A stretch of 64,000 nucleotides of DNA from Bacteroidota bacterium (GTDB lineage: Bacteria > Bacteroidota > Bacteroidia > B-17B0 > Aurantibacillaceae): positions 61,701 through 125,700 of the forward strand of contig JAAFIL010000001.1 in NCBI GenBank assembly GCA_013297775.1, given 5' to 3'. The position numbers were made by a program, and so were the translations under genes. A model generated the notes under the pieces. That model was not told where the DNA came from, did not search any database, and saw only the letters and a list, made by a program, of their open reading frames with translations. Below are positions 44,500 through 54,093 of this stretch, one piece after another (position 1 is the first letter of the stretch; each line of letters opens with the position of its first letter).

Positions 44500-46047
44500 A
44501 TGACAACAACACCTTTTACAACTTGGTTACTCGGCATGGGCTTCACTTTATTTTTTGTTGGCTGCCAAACCCAAGAAATAGAAACGCCTCCACAACAAAC
44601 CGATTTTTGCTCGCAATTACACTTGGGCGATACGGCTAAACTATCTACTGCTTTAAAACCTGTTGAAGGATTAATGCAACGCCAAACGGGCGTATATGTG
44701 TTAGAAGATGGAGATGGGGCTATGATTACTCGCGCTTGGTTAAGTGAACATGCAGAGAAAAGTATAGATGTGCAATATTTTATTTTTAGTACCGATAACG
44801 TGGGCTTAATTGCTTGCGATTATTTAGTGAGGGCCGCCGACCGCGGTATAAAAGTGCGCATTCTTATTGACGATATTGTTATTGATGCTACGCCTCACGA
44901 CGTGTTGATGCTGGATGCACACGAAAACATTGAAATCAAAGTTTATAATCCGGGCGTTAACCTTGGTAAAAATTTGGCGCAACGCCTCACTAAATTTGCT
45001 ACTGATTTTACAAAGGCTAATCAACGGATGCACAATAAAACATTTATTATAGATGATAAAGTGGGCATTACTGGCGGGCGAAACATTGCCGATGAATATT
45101 TTGATTATGACCACGATTATAATTTTAGAGACCGCGATGTGTTGCTGCTGGGTAAAGTAGTAAACGCCATGAAAACGTCGTTTAATCAATTTTGGAATGA
45201 TAGTATTTCGATGCCTATTACCAGTGTAGTGAGTGATACGAGTTTGAAGGCGAATGACCCTAAACGTTACGAAGGCTTACACCAATACGCTTGCAACCCC
45301 GAAAATTTTTGGCCGCAAATTCGGGAAGAAATAAAAAATATACCTCAAGCGTTTAAAGCCATTCAAGCGTCGGGTAAATTAGTTTGGACGGATAGTGTTG
45401 CATTTGTATCTGATATTCCAGGTAAATTTATTAATCCTGATAAGTCGGTTGGCGATGGTATGAGTACATTGGCGTTGATGCGTTTAGTAAGCCAAGCCAA
45501 ACACTCATTAATGATTCAATCGCCTTATTTAATAACCACCGAAAAGGGAACTGCTCTTTTTTCGGATGCAGTTAAACGTGGTGTATCGGTAAAAATATTA
45601 ACCAATAGTTTAGCCTCGACCGATAATTTAGAAGCTTTTGCGGGTTACCAAAAGTGCCGAAAAGCCTTGTTAAAAGCAGGCATTCGCATTTTCGAGTTTA
45701 AACCCGATGCCCAATGCCGCTATAAGATTATGACGGGTGCTTTACAAAAGAAAATAGATTACGCTCCCATATTTGGTTTACATGCTAAAACAATGTTGAT
45801 TGACGGGCATGCCACGGTTATAGGCACATTTAATTTAGATCCTCGTAGTGCGAATTACAATACTGAATGTTTTGCTTTAATTTATTCTGCCAGCATTGCC
45901 AAAGAGGTTTTGCAAGGTATGGAAGAAGAGTTAAAGCCCGAAAACGCTTGGGAAACTACTTTAACGTTTAATCCGGATAGTGTAGCAGGTACTAAAAAGC
46001 AAATGAAGGCATTTACGCGTAAGGTAGTTCCAAAAGGAATATTGTAG
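44500..46047 (+). CDS. Phospholipase D-family lipoprotein
   Basis: A 515-residue protein with a lipobox LFFVGC (Cys22), so it is probably lipid-anchored. Two HKD motifs are intact: HNKTFIIDDKVGITGGRN (about 177) and HAKTMLIDGHATVIGTFN (about 427). The layout with an inter-domain region of about 230 residues resembles cardiolipin-synthase/PLD-type phosphatidyltransferases (YmdC/ClsC-like). It would act on phospholipid head groups in the envelope. Confidence 0.9.
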   Translation: MTTTPFTTWLLGMGFTLFFVGCQTQEIETPPQQTDFCSQLHLGDTAKLSTALKPVEGLMQRQTGVYVLEDGDGAMITRAWLSEHAEKSIDVQYFIFSTDNVGLIACDYLVRAADRGIKVRILIDDIVIDATPHDVLMLDAHENIEIKVYNPGVNLGKNLAQRLTKFATDFTKANQRMHNKTFIIDDKVGITGGRNIADEYFDYDHDYNFRDRDVLLLGKVVNAMKTSFNQFWNDSISMPITSVVSDTSLKANDPKRYEGLHQYACNPENFWPQIREEIKNIPQAFKAIQASGKLVWTDSVAFVSDIPGKFINPDKSVGDGMSTLALMRLVSQAKHSLMIQSPYLITTEKGTALFSDAVKRGVSVKILTNSLASTDNLEAFAGYQKCRKALLKAGIRIFEFKPDAQCRYKIMTGALQKKIDYAPIFGLHAKTMLIDGHATVIGTFNLDPRSANYNTECFALIYSASIAKEVLQGMEEELKPENAWETTLTFNPDSVAGTKKQMKAFTRKVVPKGIL

Positions 46048-46088
46048 AGAAGAGGTGTTGGGGGTGAGTAAAACTTTTAAGGTAAATT

Positions 46089-46163
46089 ACTTGTACCATT
46101 TACAACGTTTTGAGCAATTCAATCTTTGGCAAGATTTTTTTAAAACGTACAAATGGTACAAGT
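46089..46163. repeat. 75-bp inverted repeat between convergent genes
   Basis: ACTTGTACCATTT (46089-46101) pairs perfectly with AAATGGTACAAGT (46151-46163), and ACGTTTT (46105-46111) with AAAACGT (46142-46148), leaving a 30-base loop. It sits between convergent PLD and glutathione peroxidase genes and could be a bidirectional terminator or a MITE remnant. Confidence 0.75.
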
Positions 46164-46172
46164 TGGCCCCCA

Positions 46173-46718
46173 TCAAAGCAAATCAGTTATGTCTTTGCTT
46201 AGTGGATCTACTCTACTTGGAAAAAATTTAATGACTTTTCCATTTTCATCAATTAAGTATTTACAAAAATTCCAGCTTGGGGCATCGCCCACGTTGCCAT
46301 TCATTTCTTTTGAACTTAACCATTTGTAAAGTGGGTGCATGTCATCGCCTTTTACACTTATTTTTTCCATCATCTGAAACGTTACGCCATAATTTTTCTT
46401 ACAAAATTCTGAAATTTCTTTAGATGAACCTGGCTCTTGACCACCAAAATTATTGGCTGGAAACCCGATTAATACCAATTTGTTACCATATTGCTCGTGT
46501 AGTTTTTGTAAGTTTTCGTATTGCTTGGTGAACCCGCATTGACTGGCTACATTGATTAATAGCATCTTTTTTCCTTTAAACTTCGAGAGGCTCATTTCTT
46601 TGCCTTCTAAAGTTTTCATTTTAAAATCGTAAATGCTTCCTTGTGCAGGCAAGGTAACTGGTTTGTGTGCTTGTTGAACAAACGCAAACGCTATAAGGGC
46701 TAAAAGTATTTTTTTCAT
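46173..46718 (-). CDS. Glutathione peroxidase family protein
   Basis: 181 residues from ATG 46718, preferred over an ATG 51 bp upstream because it gives the signal sequence MKKILLALIAFAFVQQAH. The GPx motifs are INVASQCGFTKQY (peroxidatic Cys61), GFPANNFGGQEPGS (Gln) and WNFCKYLIDENGKV (Trp, Asn). The Cys form uses thioredoxin-like reductants in most bacteria. It is probably periplasmic or membrane-anchored. Confidence 0.92.
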   Translation of the reverse strand: MKKILLALIAFAFVQQAHKPVTLPAQGSIYDFKMKTLEGKEMSLSKFKGKKMLLINVASQCGFTKQYENLQKLHEQYGNKLVLIGFPANNFGGQEPGSSKEISEFCKKNYGVTFQMMEKISVKGDDMHPLYKWLSSKEMNGNVGDAPSWNFCKYLIDENGKVIKFFPSRVDPLSKDITDLL

Positions 46719-46796
46719 GGATTTATTTTTTAGGTAAACAATAATGAATGCAATTAGTTTAAATGGCATGTGTAATTTCTTATTTCGCTCGGGTTA

Positions 46797-47297
46797 CTAA
46801 ACCAATGCGCATAATACGCCGCCCATTAGTGCAAATGAGAGAATCCAATACCCGGCATGAATGGCCACGTATTTAAACGAACGTCGCTCAAACAAAGCAA
46901 CTACAACTACTATAGGCGTGGCTAAAAACAAGCCGCTCAAAGTGCCATGGAAAGCTCCGTGTTTAAATGTTCGGTAACTGTTTCCAACTAAAGCATTAAA
47001 CCGTTCCATTAGTTGCGAGGCTTCTGAACCAGGCGTTGCAAAATCGGGGTGAGTGCCTAACAAAGCCTGTGCGCCAAATTGATGAATGACTAAAAATTGT
47101 AAAGTAAAGGCTGCAAAAAATGAACATAAAAAGGTCAACCCAAAAATTAATCCCATTTTGCTACCTTTAATTTTGTCTTCTGTCATTCCGCTCTCTCGCA
47201 TCCAAATAGTGCCAAACACTTTGGGGTTGTACCAAACCAATCCAATAACTAAGGGCACAAGTGCCGCCAATAAAATAATTTTAAAATTTATTTCCAT
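46797..47297 (-). CDS. DUF1761-like integral membrane protein
   Basis: A 166-residue protein with about four membrane segments. MEINFKIILLAALVPLVIGL, then VWYNPKVFGTIWMRESGMTE and the mid-protein FKHGAFHGTLSGLFLATP match DUF1761-type proteins, whose function is unknown. It is 78 bp upstream of the glutathione peroxidase gene on the same strand. Confidence 0.8.
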   Translation of the reverse strand: MEINFKIILLAALVPLVIGLVWYNPKVFGTIWMRESGMTEDKIKGSKMGLIFGLTFLCSFFAAFTLQFLVIHQFGAQALLGTHPDFATPGSEASQLMERFNALVGNSYRTFKHGAFHGTLSGLFLATPIVVVVALFERRSFKYVAIHAGYWILSFALMGGVLCALV

Positions 47298-47405
47298 ACT
47301 AATCGTTTTTAATAGTTGGTTTCAAGGTAAACAAATTTTAGTTACATTTTACTGGTTTTTAAATTTGAAACGTTTGGTTATTTTTTAGTTTTGTATTTTG
47401 TTTTA

Positions 47406-48251
47406 ATGCAGGAGTTAATCTATACTTTCAATTATAAGCACAAGCAACCTTTAGCGGGCAAGCGTGTACTAAATTTTTTGTTAAGCCCCTTTGAATGTGC
47501 TTGTTTTACTTTTATTGAAAATACCTTAGAAGTAGCGCAACTAAGCCACATTGAGTTTAAAGAAAAATTAGAAACCGAAAGTGCGTTAAATGCCATGCTT
47601 GAGGCAATTTATACCGATTTACAATTGGCTTTAATACCCTTTGATGCTGTTTATGTAGGCTTGACTCATCAACGCTTTACAATGGCTCCTAAAAGTTTTG
47701 TGCAAAATAATGGCACTACTTTATTTGAGTTTGTAAATGGGGCTTCTATTAACGATAGTATTAAGCAACAGACTTTGTCGAATGAAATGGTTTTTATTTA
47801 TGGCTTGGCTTTAAGTACTCAACAACTATTGGAACGTTGGTTTAGAAACGTGCGGTTTACGCATAGCGGTTGTTTAGCCATTGAATTTAAGCCTAAGTTA
47901 ACCCCTCCCAATTTATATATGCTGGCAGTTGTGCATAAAGGGTATCTCGAAATTTCGATTCATCAAAACAATACGTTCGTCTTTTATAATTGTTTTTCGT
48001 GGCAAACTAACGAAGATGTGTTGTATTATTTACTTTATGTAGGTGAGCAATGGCAACTTAATCCAGCACTTCATACTGTTTATTTAGCAGGTAACTTTTC
48101 AACTGATGCAAGCCTTACGCTTTTACTTCAAACGTATTGGGCGCATTTGCAATTTGTTAATGCTAGTGGTTATGCACCTATGGAAACAGAACAGCAATTA
48201 CCAGCACATTATTATTTTACACTTAAAAATTTACACACATGCGTATTTTAG
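47406..48251 (+). CDS. DUF3822 family protein (ASKHA-like fold)
   Basis: About 281 residues from ATG 47406 (an alternative frame start at 47391 adds five residues). The DUF3822 family is restricted to Bacteroidota, has an actin-like fold and lies next to rsmD, as here: it overlaps rsmD by 13 bp. MQELIYTFNYKHKQPLAGKR start and a mid KGYLEISIHQNNTFVFYNCF are in keeping. Function is unknown; co-occurrence hints at ribosome biogenesis or cofactor metabolism. Confidence 0.82.
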   Translation: MQELIYTFNYKHKQPLAGKRVLNFLLSPFECACFTFIENTLEVAQLSHIEFKEKLETESALNAMLEAIYTDLQLALIPFDAVYVGLTHQRFTMAPKSFVQNNGTTLFEFVNGASINDSIKQQTLSNEMVFIYGLALSTQQLLERWFRNVRFTHSGCLAIEFKPKLTPPNLYMLAVVHKGYLEISIHQNNTFVFYNCFSWQTNEDVLYYLLYVGEQWQLNPALHTVYLAGNFSTDASLTLLLQTYWAHLQFVNASGYAPMETEQQLPAHYYFTLKNLHTCVF

Positions 48252-48772
48252 GCGGCATTCATAAAGGCAGGTATATCAATGCCCCCTCTAACCTGCCCGT
48301 GCGCCCCACCACAGGCTTTGCATTTGAAGGCCTATTCAATATGTTAAGTAACCGATTACATTTTGAAAACCTTTTGGTGCTTGATTTATTTAGTGGAACA
48401 GGTCATTTGGCTTACGAGTTAGCCAGCAGAGGTGCTGCTTCGGTGCAGGCTGTAGATAAAAACGGATTGTGTCTTAAATTCATTAAACAAACGGCGTTAA
48501 GTCTTAGCTTGCCCATCTTACCTGTTAAAGCCGATGTGTTTCAGTATTTAGAATCGGCACATACTGCTTTCGATTTTATTTTTGCCGATCCGCCATTTGC
48601 ACTCACCAATATTGAGCAAATACATGCCCTCGTTAAGCAAAACAAGTTATTGAAACCAAATGGATTGTTAATTATAGAACATGGGGCCAAAACAAATCTA
48701 CAAAGTTTAGATGGCTTTGAACAACAACGTACTTATGGAAACGTTAACTTTAGTTTTTTCAGTGGGATGTGA
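48239..48772 (+). CDS. rsmD: 16S rRNA (guanine966-N2)-methyltransferase
   Basis: A 177-residue RsmD. It begins MRILGGIHKGRYINAP, with VRPTTGFAFEGLFNML (RPT...E substrate block), LDLFSGTGHLAYELASRGA (SAM motif) and FIFADPPFAL (catalytic DPPF). The target G966 is inferred from the E. coli enzyme. Overlap with the DUF3822 gene implies translational coupling. Confidence 0.95.
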   Translation: MRILGGIHKGRYINAPSNLPVRPTTGFAFEGLFNMLSNRLHFENLLVLDLFSGTGHLAYELASRGAASVQAVDKNGLCLKFIKQTALSLSLPILPVKADVFQYLESAHTAFDFIFADPPFALTNIEQIHALVKQNKLLKPNGLLIIEHGAKTNLQSLDGFEQQRTYGNVNFSFFSGM

Positions 48773-48895
48773 TGCGTGTAAATGATTACCAACCATAAAA
48801 ATAATTGAACAGGCATTTACTATTTTTCTATACTTTTAGTTACTGAATACAAAACAATATAATAAAACGTTAATCGCTACTATTAATTTTAATAC

Positions 48896-49936
48896 ATGAA
48901 ACCTAATTGGGAATTTAGAACAAAACTTTTTATCAGCTATTGCGTTTTTATAGCTTGCCTCTATCACCCATTAGGTGGTTTAGCGCAAACCAAAACACTA
49001 GCAAAAAGTGCATTAAGTGCCTATCAACGTGGTGCCTACGCCGAGGCTGCTGGGCTTTACGAACAAATTTTACAAGAAAAAAATAATGTAACGTGGCTCG
49101 AAACCTGCGCCATTAGCCACTACCGAAACTTAAACTATTCCAAAGCCTGCGAACGCTTTGGGCAACTATTTGCACTTAAACCCAATACCGATTTAAAAAA
49201 TTACCGCTTTGCCGCCGAGTGCGCCCTATACAGCGGGCAGTTTGCCAAGTCGTTACACTATTACCAAATGGGGCTAACTAACGTTACTGCCAACTCAGTT
49301 AGCGATACGTTCTTACTTCAAAAAGAAGCCTTACAACTTTACACCGACTCTTTTGCCCTCTTGGCTAATGCCGCTTCAACAGATACTAAAGCTTTCGATT
49401 GCATACAGCTTGATGCCGCTAGTTCAATAGATGAAGGGAACCCAACATTAATTTTTGAATGGGACTTTGGCGATGGTACGCTGTTGCAAGGCACATCGGT
49501 TGAGCATTGCTACCTGCAACCTGGCACTTACACTATTCAATTAAATACCCTCGATAAGAAAAGTTTTTTGCGACGTGAAAAAGATACCTCTTTAGTGATA
49601 AGTATAAAACCTACCGTACTTAGTATTCAAACAAACGCTAAAGCTAAACTTTATATACCTACCCGATTAGAAGCCCTTACTACCGCTCCGCTGGCATGGA
49701 AAGCCATCAGTTATTTTTGGGATTTTGAAGAAGAGGGGAAAGCCTTTGGGTCAACTGTAAACCATTCCTTTAAAAACATAAAACAAGCTAAAATAAATGT
49801 TACGGTGTGTTTTAAAAATACAGAAACTAATCAACTATTTTTAAAAAGTAGTTCTACTTATATAGAAGTTGTTAGTGATTTTAATAAATCGGAAACTTTA
49901 CTCGAAATTGAAAAGCAAGGAGGAAAAGGAAAATGA
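48896..49936 (+). CDS. Periplasmic TPR and PKD-domain protein of the SpoIIE-sensor operon
   Basis: A 346-residue protein with a signal peptide (about 1-31, GGLA-Q). About 32-155 are TPR-like helices (AYQRGAYAEAAGLYEQIL; SKACERFGQLFALKPNTDLK). Then a PKD domain (about 165-240; FEWDFGDGTLLQG) and a second PKD-like domain (about 255-330; FWDFEEEGKA). No sorting tail. It overlaps the next gene by 4 bp (ATGA). It is likely a periplasmic binding or scaffold component for the downstream membrane sensor. Confidence 0.75.
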   Translation: MKPNWEFRTKLFISYCVFIACLYHPLGGLAQTKTLAKSALSAYQRGAYAEAAGLYEQILQEKNNVTWLETCAISHYRNLNYSKACERFGQLFALKPNTDLKNYRFAAECALYSGQFAKSLHYYQMGLTNVTANSVSDTFLLQKEALQLYTDSFALLANAASTDTKAFDCIQLDAASSIDEGNPTLIFEWDFGDGTLLQGTSVEHCYLQPGTYTIQLNTLDKKSFLRREKDTSLVISIKPTVLSIQTNAKAKLYIPTRLEALTTAPLAWKAISYFWDFEEEGKAFGSTVNHSFKNIKQAKINVTVCFKNTETNQLFLKSSSTYIEVVSDFNKSETLLEIEKQGGKGK

Positions 49937-50895
49937 GAGTCTTACTTATTTTAATTGCATTCGGCTGTCGAACAGCTTTGTTAGCACAAGGGGTGCCAAG
50001 TCGTGAAGAAAATGTATCGCATATAGTAACCTTTGGTGCGCAAAGTCAACGTTCGTGGGGCGATGATGATTTTAGCCAAACGTTTTTCTTTTTAGTGCCG
50101 GGTACATACGCTAAGCCTATTTATATAAATGTTTATGACCCCGAAACGGGCGGTCGGTTAGATGAGTTAAATGGCGACTGGAACACCAAAATGAAATACA
50201 GTGTTTATGGTGGCAAAGAAACATTTACAAATAAAGAAGCAAGGGGTATAGCCCCCACAAAAAATTATAAAAGCGGGGTGTTGTTAGCTTCTAAGACATT
50301 TGATCAAGATCCCAACTACGATCAAAAGTGGTATTCGTTTGGTCCTTTTAATCCGAGTGATGGCGAGTTTGTAGAAGAGTTAGGGGGCTTTGTATTTAAA
50401 ATAATATGCGAAGGCAGCAGCGGCAACGATGGTAATTTATACAGCTATTTTCTCAGTATTAAATCCAACGAAAATATTGCCGTTGAAGGTGGAAATGCCT
50501 TTACCTACGAATATAGTTTTCGGTTAAAAGACCAAGCCAAGTCCATTGCTCACCTCTATCCATTTTTAGATAAGGACGTTATATCCATAAAGGTAAACAC
50601 TTTCGACTTCGATAATGATGGGAATATTAAACTTTATTCAAATGCGAAAAACGGGCACTTTGTTTCTGTTTCGAATGATAATGAATGGGTCGAAAGCCAA
50701 CACAGCATTCAAGAACTAGAGCGGAACAAATCTATAGATGTTCAGGTTTTTAAATTTAGTAGCACTAATAACGATATGGTGATGTATGTAACCAATCAAT
50801 ACGATGTGCCTTTGCCTTTCTTTGCTATTCCACTTGGTGGAGTGCCTAAGTATAAGTATAAAATTAATGTAAGTGTAAAAAGTAATGCCAAGTAG
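49933..50895 (+). CDS. Secreted protein of unknown function in the SpoIIE-sensor operon
   Basis: A 320-residue beta-rich protein with a signal peptide (about 1-19, LLAQG). I recognise no family. It is rich in Asn/Asp/Tyr (NVYDPETGGRLDELNGDW, TFDFDNDGNIKLYSN; the latter resembles a calcium-binding DxDNDG loop). It lies between the TPR/PKD gene (4-bp overlap) and the SpoIIE-sensor gene (11-bp overlap), so all three are co-translated. It may be a ligand-binding partner of the sensor. Confidence 0.65.
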   Translation: MRVLLILIAFGCRTALLAQGVPSREENVSHIVTFGAQSQRSWGDDDFSQTFFFLVPGTYAKPIYINVYDPETGGRLDELNGDWNTKMKYSVYGGKETFTNKEARGIAPTKNYKSGVLLASKTFDQDPNYDQKWYSFGPFNPSDGEFVEELGGFVFKIICEGSSGNDGNLYSYFLSIKSNENIAVEGGNAFTYEYSFRLKDQAKSIAHLYPFLDKDVISIKVNTFDFDNDGNIKLYSNAKNGHFVSVSNDNEWVESQHSIQELERNKSIDVQVFKFSSTNNDMVMYVTNQYDVPLPFFAIPLGGVPKYKYKINVSVKSNAK

Positions 50896-53800
50896 ATTCA
50901 TTATAAACTTTCTTTTTACTTACTTAAGCATTTTTTGTTTAACGACCAAGCTAAAAAGTCAACCACAAAATTTTAGATACTTTGGTTCAGAGCAGGGTTT
51001 ACCTAATAACTACATCAACGCGGTTACACAAGACCACGATGGCTATTTGTGGGTAAGTTCGTCTGCAGGTGTTTTTCGTTTTGATGGGCAAATTTTTACT
51101 CCATTTACAAAGATTGAAAATAACAAAACTGAAATACCTTATACTCATTTTAAAGTTAGTAAGGATTATCACATTGCTACTACAAACGTGGGAGACATTT
51201 CTGTTTTTAAGCCGGGTATTAAACAAGCCGTTAAAAATTTTAAACCCTTTAATACACCTATTCATAAAGTATTTTTATCCCTCGATTCGGCTTACACGTA
51301 TTTTATAAGTTATGGTAAGGGAGTTGCGAGGCTTCAAAATAAAACTTTAGTACTCGACCTTTTAAACCCTGCGCTCTCTGAACTAATTATTACCGATTTA
51401 ATTGCTGTTGATAAAACACATCTTTTTTTAGCGTGTTCAGATGGTTTATTTTTTTACGATGTAGGTACTCAAAAATTAAAGCCTTTAGATGATAACATAG
51501 AAGCTTTGTGTTTAACGTGGCTGCCAAACAAACGCTTGCTTTATGTTGGGACAAAAAGTTTTGGCTTAATTTCTTATTTAATAGGGGTAGATTATGAAGT
51601 GGATGTTACGGCCAATGTTTATTCAAACAGCGAGAACTTGGATGCCAATGTTGTAACCGCTATTCATAAAGATAAACCAGAAAAAGGTATTTATTTTACC
51701 ACCTCAGATGGTAATTTCTATTATTATAATTTTTCGACGCACTCACAGAGCAGCTTACTAAAAAGACCTTTACGCGTGTCTATCACTTCTATTTATATTG
51801 ATAAAACAAATACTATTTGGTTAAGTAGTTTTGGTAAAGGATTATTTAGATCGGACCAAGAGCCGTTTGATAAATTTTACAAAGGTCGTAACATTACTGC
51901 GCTTGCTACCGACGAATTTGCGAACTTATACTTTGCTGAAGAAAATCAAATTTTTCAACGGCATTTTAAAACCGAACAACTCGATAGTTTTGGTGTTCAA
52001 AATGGGTTGCCAAGAGACCAAATAACAGCTTTGCATTGCGATAAAAAAAATACTTTATGGATTGGCTTTTTAAACAATGGCTTGTACTATAAGCCCTTTG
52101 GTCAAAAAACGTTTAAGAGTTTTGAGGAAAACGAAAAATTTATTGATAACCCTTTAAATGCCATTACCTCATCTACTTATAACGAACTTTATGTTTCGAC
52201 AACTTTGCAAGGTGTTTTGGTTGTAAGTAATGGTAGTCTCATTAGCCAGTACAGTACTAAAAATAATTTACCTCACAACAACATCCTTTTTTCTTATGCC
52301 GACTCTCGCAACCGTATTTGGTTTGCGACGCATCACTCTACCCTTAGTTATTTAGAGGATGGAAAAATAAAAGATTTAAGTGCGCGCTATCCCAACATTA
52401 ATTTTGACATCAATGCTATTACTGAGGATTTGAACCGAAACGTGTGGTTTATGTCGCGCGATAACGGGCTTTACCTATATAACGATTCTCTGCGGTATGT
52501 GGTTAATACCGAAAATGGTTTGCCTTCTAACTTTGGTACTGCTTTGGTTGGCGACAACTCGAACTTGATATGGGTGGCACAAACCGATTTGCTCACTAAG
52601 TTTTCGTTACCAGATAATATTCTTAAAACCTACCGAGCCTCTACCCTACTAGAGAATATGTATTTTAATAAGAATGCCGCATTAAAAGATAAATATGGGC
52701 ATTTATGGTTTGGCACTACCGAAGGGCTTATTAAATATAACGCAGCGGCACATCCACTAAATTTACCCGAAGCAAAACCCGAACTAACGGCGTTTAAAGT
52801 TTTTGACGAGATTAGAAGTTTGAGCCAAGAACAACGCCTACAATATGGGGCTTATAATGTTTCTTTTCGTTACTCGGCCCTTTGCTTAACCCAATCTGAA
52901 ATGGTGTTGTTTAGATACATGCTCGATGGTTACGATAAAAAATGGTCGGAACCTACACGTCGCTCTAAAATAGATTATGAAGATTTAAAAGATGGCATCT
53001 ACACCTTTAAGGTAATGGCTTGCAATAGTGAAGGGTTGTGGAATAAAGTACCGCTTAGTTATACGTTTGTTATCGAAAAACCTTTTTGGAAAACGGTATG
53101 GTTTTGGACTTTGATTTTACTCTTGTTTATATTATCTATTTCGCTTTTTAATTATTACCGAACGCGCTTACTGTTAAGTTATAATAAAGAATTAGCAAAA
53201 CGTGTTGACGAAAAAACAAAACAAGTTGAAGAAGAAAAACAAAACATTGTTGAAAAAAACAAAGAGATTGAAAATTACGTTAAAGAAATAAACGCCAGCA
53301 TTAATTATGCGCGGCACATCCAACGTTCGGTATTGCCAAGCGTGGAGGAATTAAATACGAGTGCTTTATCGGCTTTTGTTATTAATCAACCGCGCGATGT
53401 GGTTAGTGGCGATTTTTATAAAGTTTATCATCAAGGCTATAAAACACTTATTTTATTAGCCGATAGCACGGGGCATGGTGTACCTGGGGCTTTGTTATCT
53501 ATGATGGGAAATAGTTTACTTAACACCATTATTGATGCAGGTGCGCCTTTTGATCCCTCGGCTATTTTACACCATTTAGATAAAGCAATCATTAACACGC
53601 TGCAACAAAAAACAGAAGATTACACCAGCGAGTCTATGGATGCGGTTGTTTTAGTAATTGATCAACAAAGCAATACACTTTTATATGGAGGTGCCAAACG
53701 CCCACTATACTTGGTGCGCAATGGTCAACTGAACGAATACCATGGCGATAAGTATCCGGTTGGGGGCTTGTTAACGCACGTTGAAAAAAACTTTGAGACC

Positions 53801-54043
53801 CATCGCATCTCCTTACAGCCTGGCGATAATTTATATATTTTCTCGGATGGTTTTACTGATCAATTTGATGAGCGCAATGCTGTAAAATTTTCAACTAAAC
53901 GTTTAAAAGAATCGCTTACTCAGCTTTCAAAAAATAATCTTCAAGCGCAATCGTTCGAACTTAGCAGCATTATTAATACTTGGAAAGGTACAAATGAACA
54001 AACCGATGATATTTTGTTAATCGGGATAAAATACAAGGCATAA
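50885..54043 (+). CDS. Membrane sensor: two-component regulator propeller, Y_Y_Y and SpoIIE phosphatase
   Basis: A 1052-residue protein. A signal peptide (about 1-28) precedes a periplasmic region with about a dozen Reg_prop repeats (GYLWVSSSAGVFRFDG, NTIWLSSFGKGLFRS, NTLWIGFLNNGLYYK, GHLWFGTTEGLIKYN). A Y_Y_Y domain (about 660-730) leads to one membrane helix (about 735-758) and a coiled coil (about 765-805, KEEKQNI-type). The C-terminus is a PP2C-type SpoIIE phosphatase (about 815-1052) with metal-binding GDF (about 840), DSTGHGVPGALLS, SDGFTDQ (about 988) and TDDILLIG. It has no histidine kinase domain. The output would be dephosphorylation of an anti-sigma antagonist or similar partner, not encoded in the window. 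Confidence 0.92.
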   Translation: MPSRFIINFLFTYLSIFCLTTKLKSQPQNFRYFGSEQGLPNNYINAVTQDHDGYLWVSSSAGVFRFDGQIFTPFTKIENNKTEIPYTHFKVSKDYHIATTNVGDISVFKPGIKQAVKNFKPFNTPIHKVFLSLDSAYTYFISYGKGVARLQNKTLVLDLLNPALSELIITDLIAVDKTHLFLACSDGLFFYDVGTQKLKPLDDNIEALCLTWLPNKRLLYVGTKSFGLISYLIGVDYEVDVTANVYSNSENLDANVVTAIHKDKPEKGIYFTTSDGNFYYYNFSTHSQSSLLKRPLRVSITSIYIDKTNTIWLSSFGKGLFRSDQEPFDKFYKGRNITALATDEFANLYFAEENQIFQRHFKTEQLDSFGVQNGLPRDQITALHCDKKNTLWIGFLNNGLYYKPFGQKTFKSFEENEKFIDNPLNAITSSTYNELYVSTTLQGVLVVSNGSLISQYSTKNNLPHNNILFSYADSRNRIWFATHHSTLSYLEDGKIKDLSARYPNINFDINAITEDLNRNVWFMSRDNGLYLYNDSLRYVVNTENGLPSNFGTALVGDNSNLIWVAQTDLLTKFSLPDNILKTYRASTLLENMYFNKNAALKDKYGHLWFGTTEGLIKYNAAAHPLNLPEAKPELTAFKVFDEIRSLSQEQRLQYGAYNVSFRYSALCLTQSEMVLFRYMLDGYDKKWSEPTRRSKIDYEDLKDGIYTFKVMACNSEGLWNKVPLSYTFVIEKPFWKTVWFWTLILLLFILSISLFNYYRTRLLLSYNKELAKRVDEKTKQVEEEKQNIVEKNKEIENYVKEINASINYARHIQRSVLPSVEELNTSALSAFVINQPRDVVSGDFYKVYHQGYKTLILLADSTGHGVPGALLSMMGNSLLNTIIDAGAPFDPSAILHHLDKAIINTLQQKTEDYTSESMDAVVLVIDQQSNTLLYGGAKRPLYLVRNGQLNEYHGDKYPVGGLLTHVEKNFETHRISLQPGDNLYIFSDGFTDQFDERNAVKFSTKRLKESLTQLSKNNLQAQSFELSSIINTWKGTNEQTDDILLIGIKYKA

Positions 54044-54074
54044 AAAAACCCGAATGCCAACACTCGGGGTTTTT
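54044..54074. terminator. Bidirectional terminator between the SpoIIE sensor and acyl-CoA dehydrogenase genes
   Basis: AAAAACCCGA...TCGGGGTTTTT hairpin with a 10-base loop between convergent genes, with A-tract and T-tract serving both directions. Confidence 0.85.
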
Positions 54075-54093
54075 AATTTTGTTTTTAAGTGGC

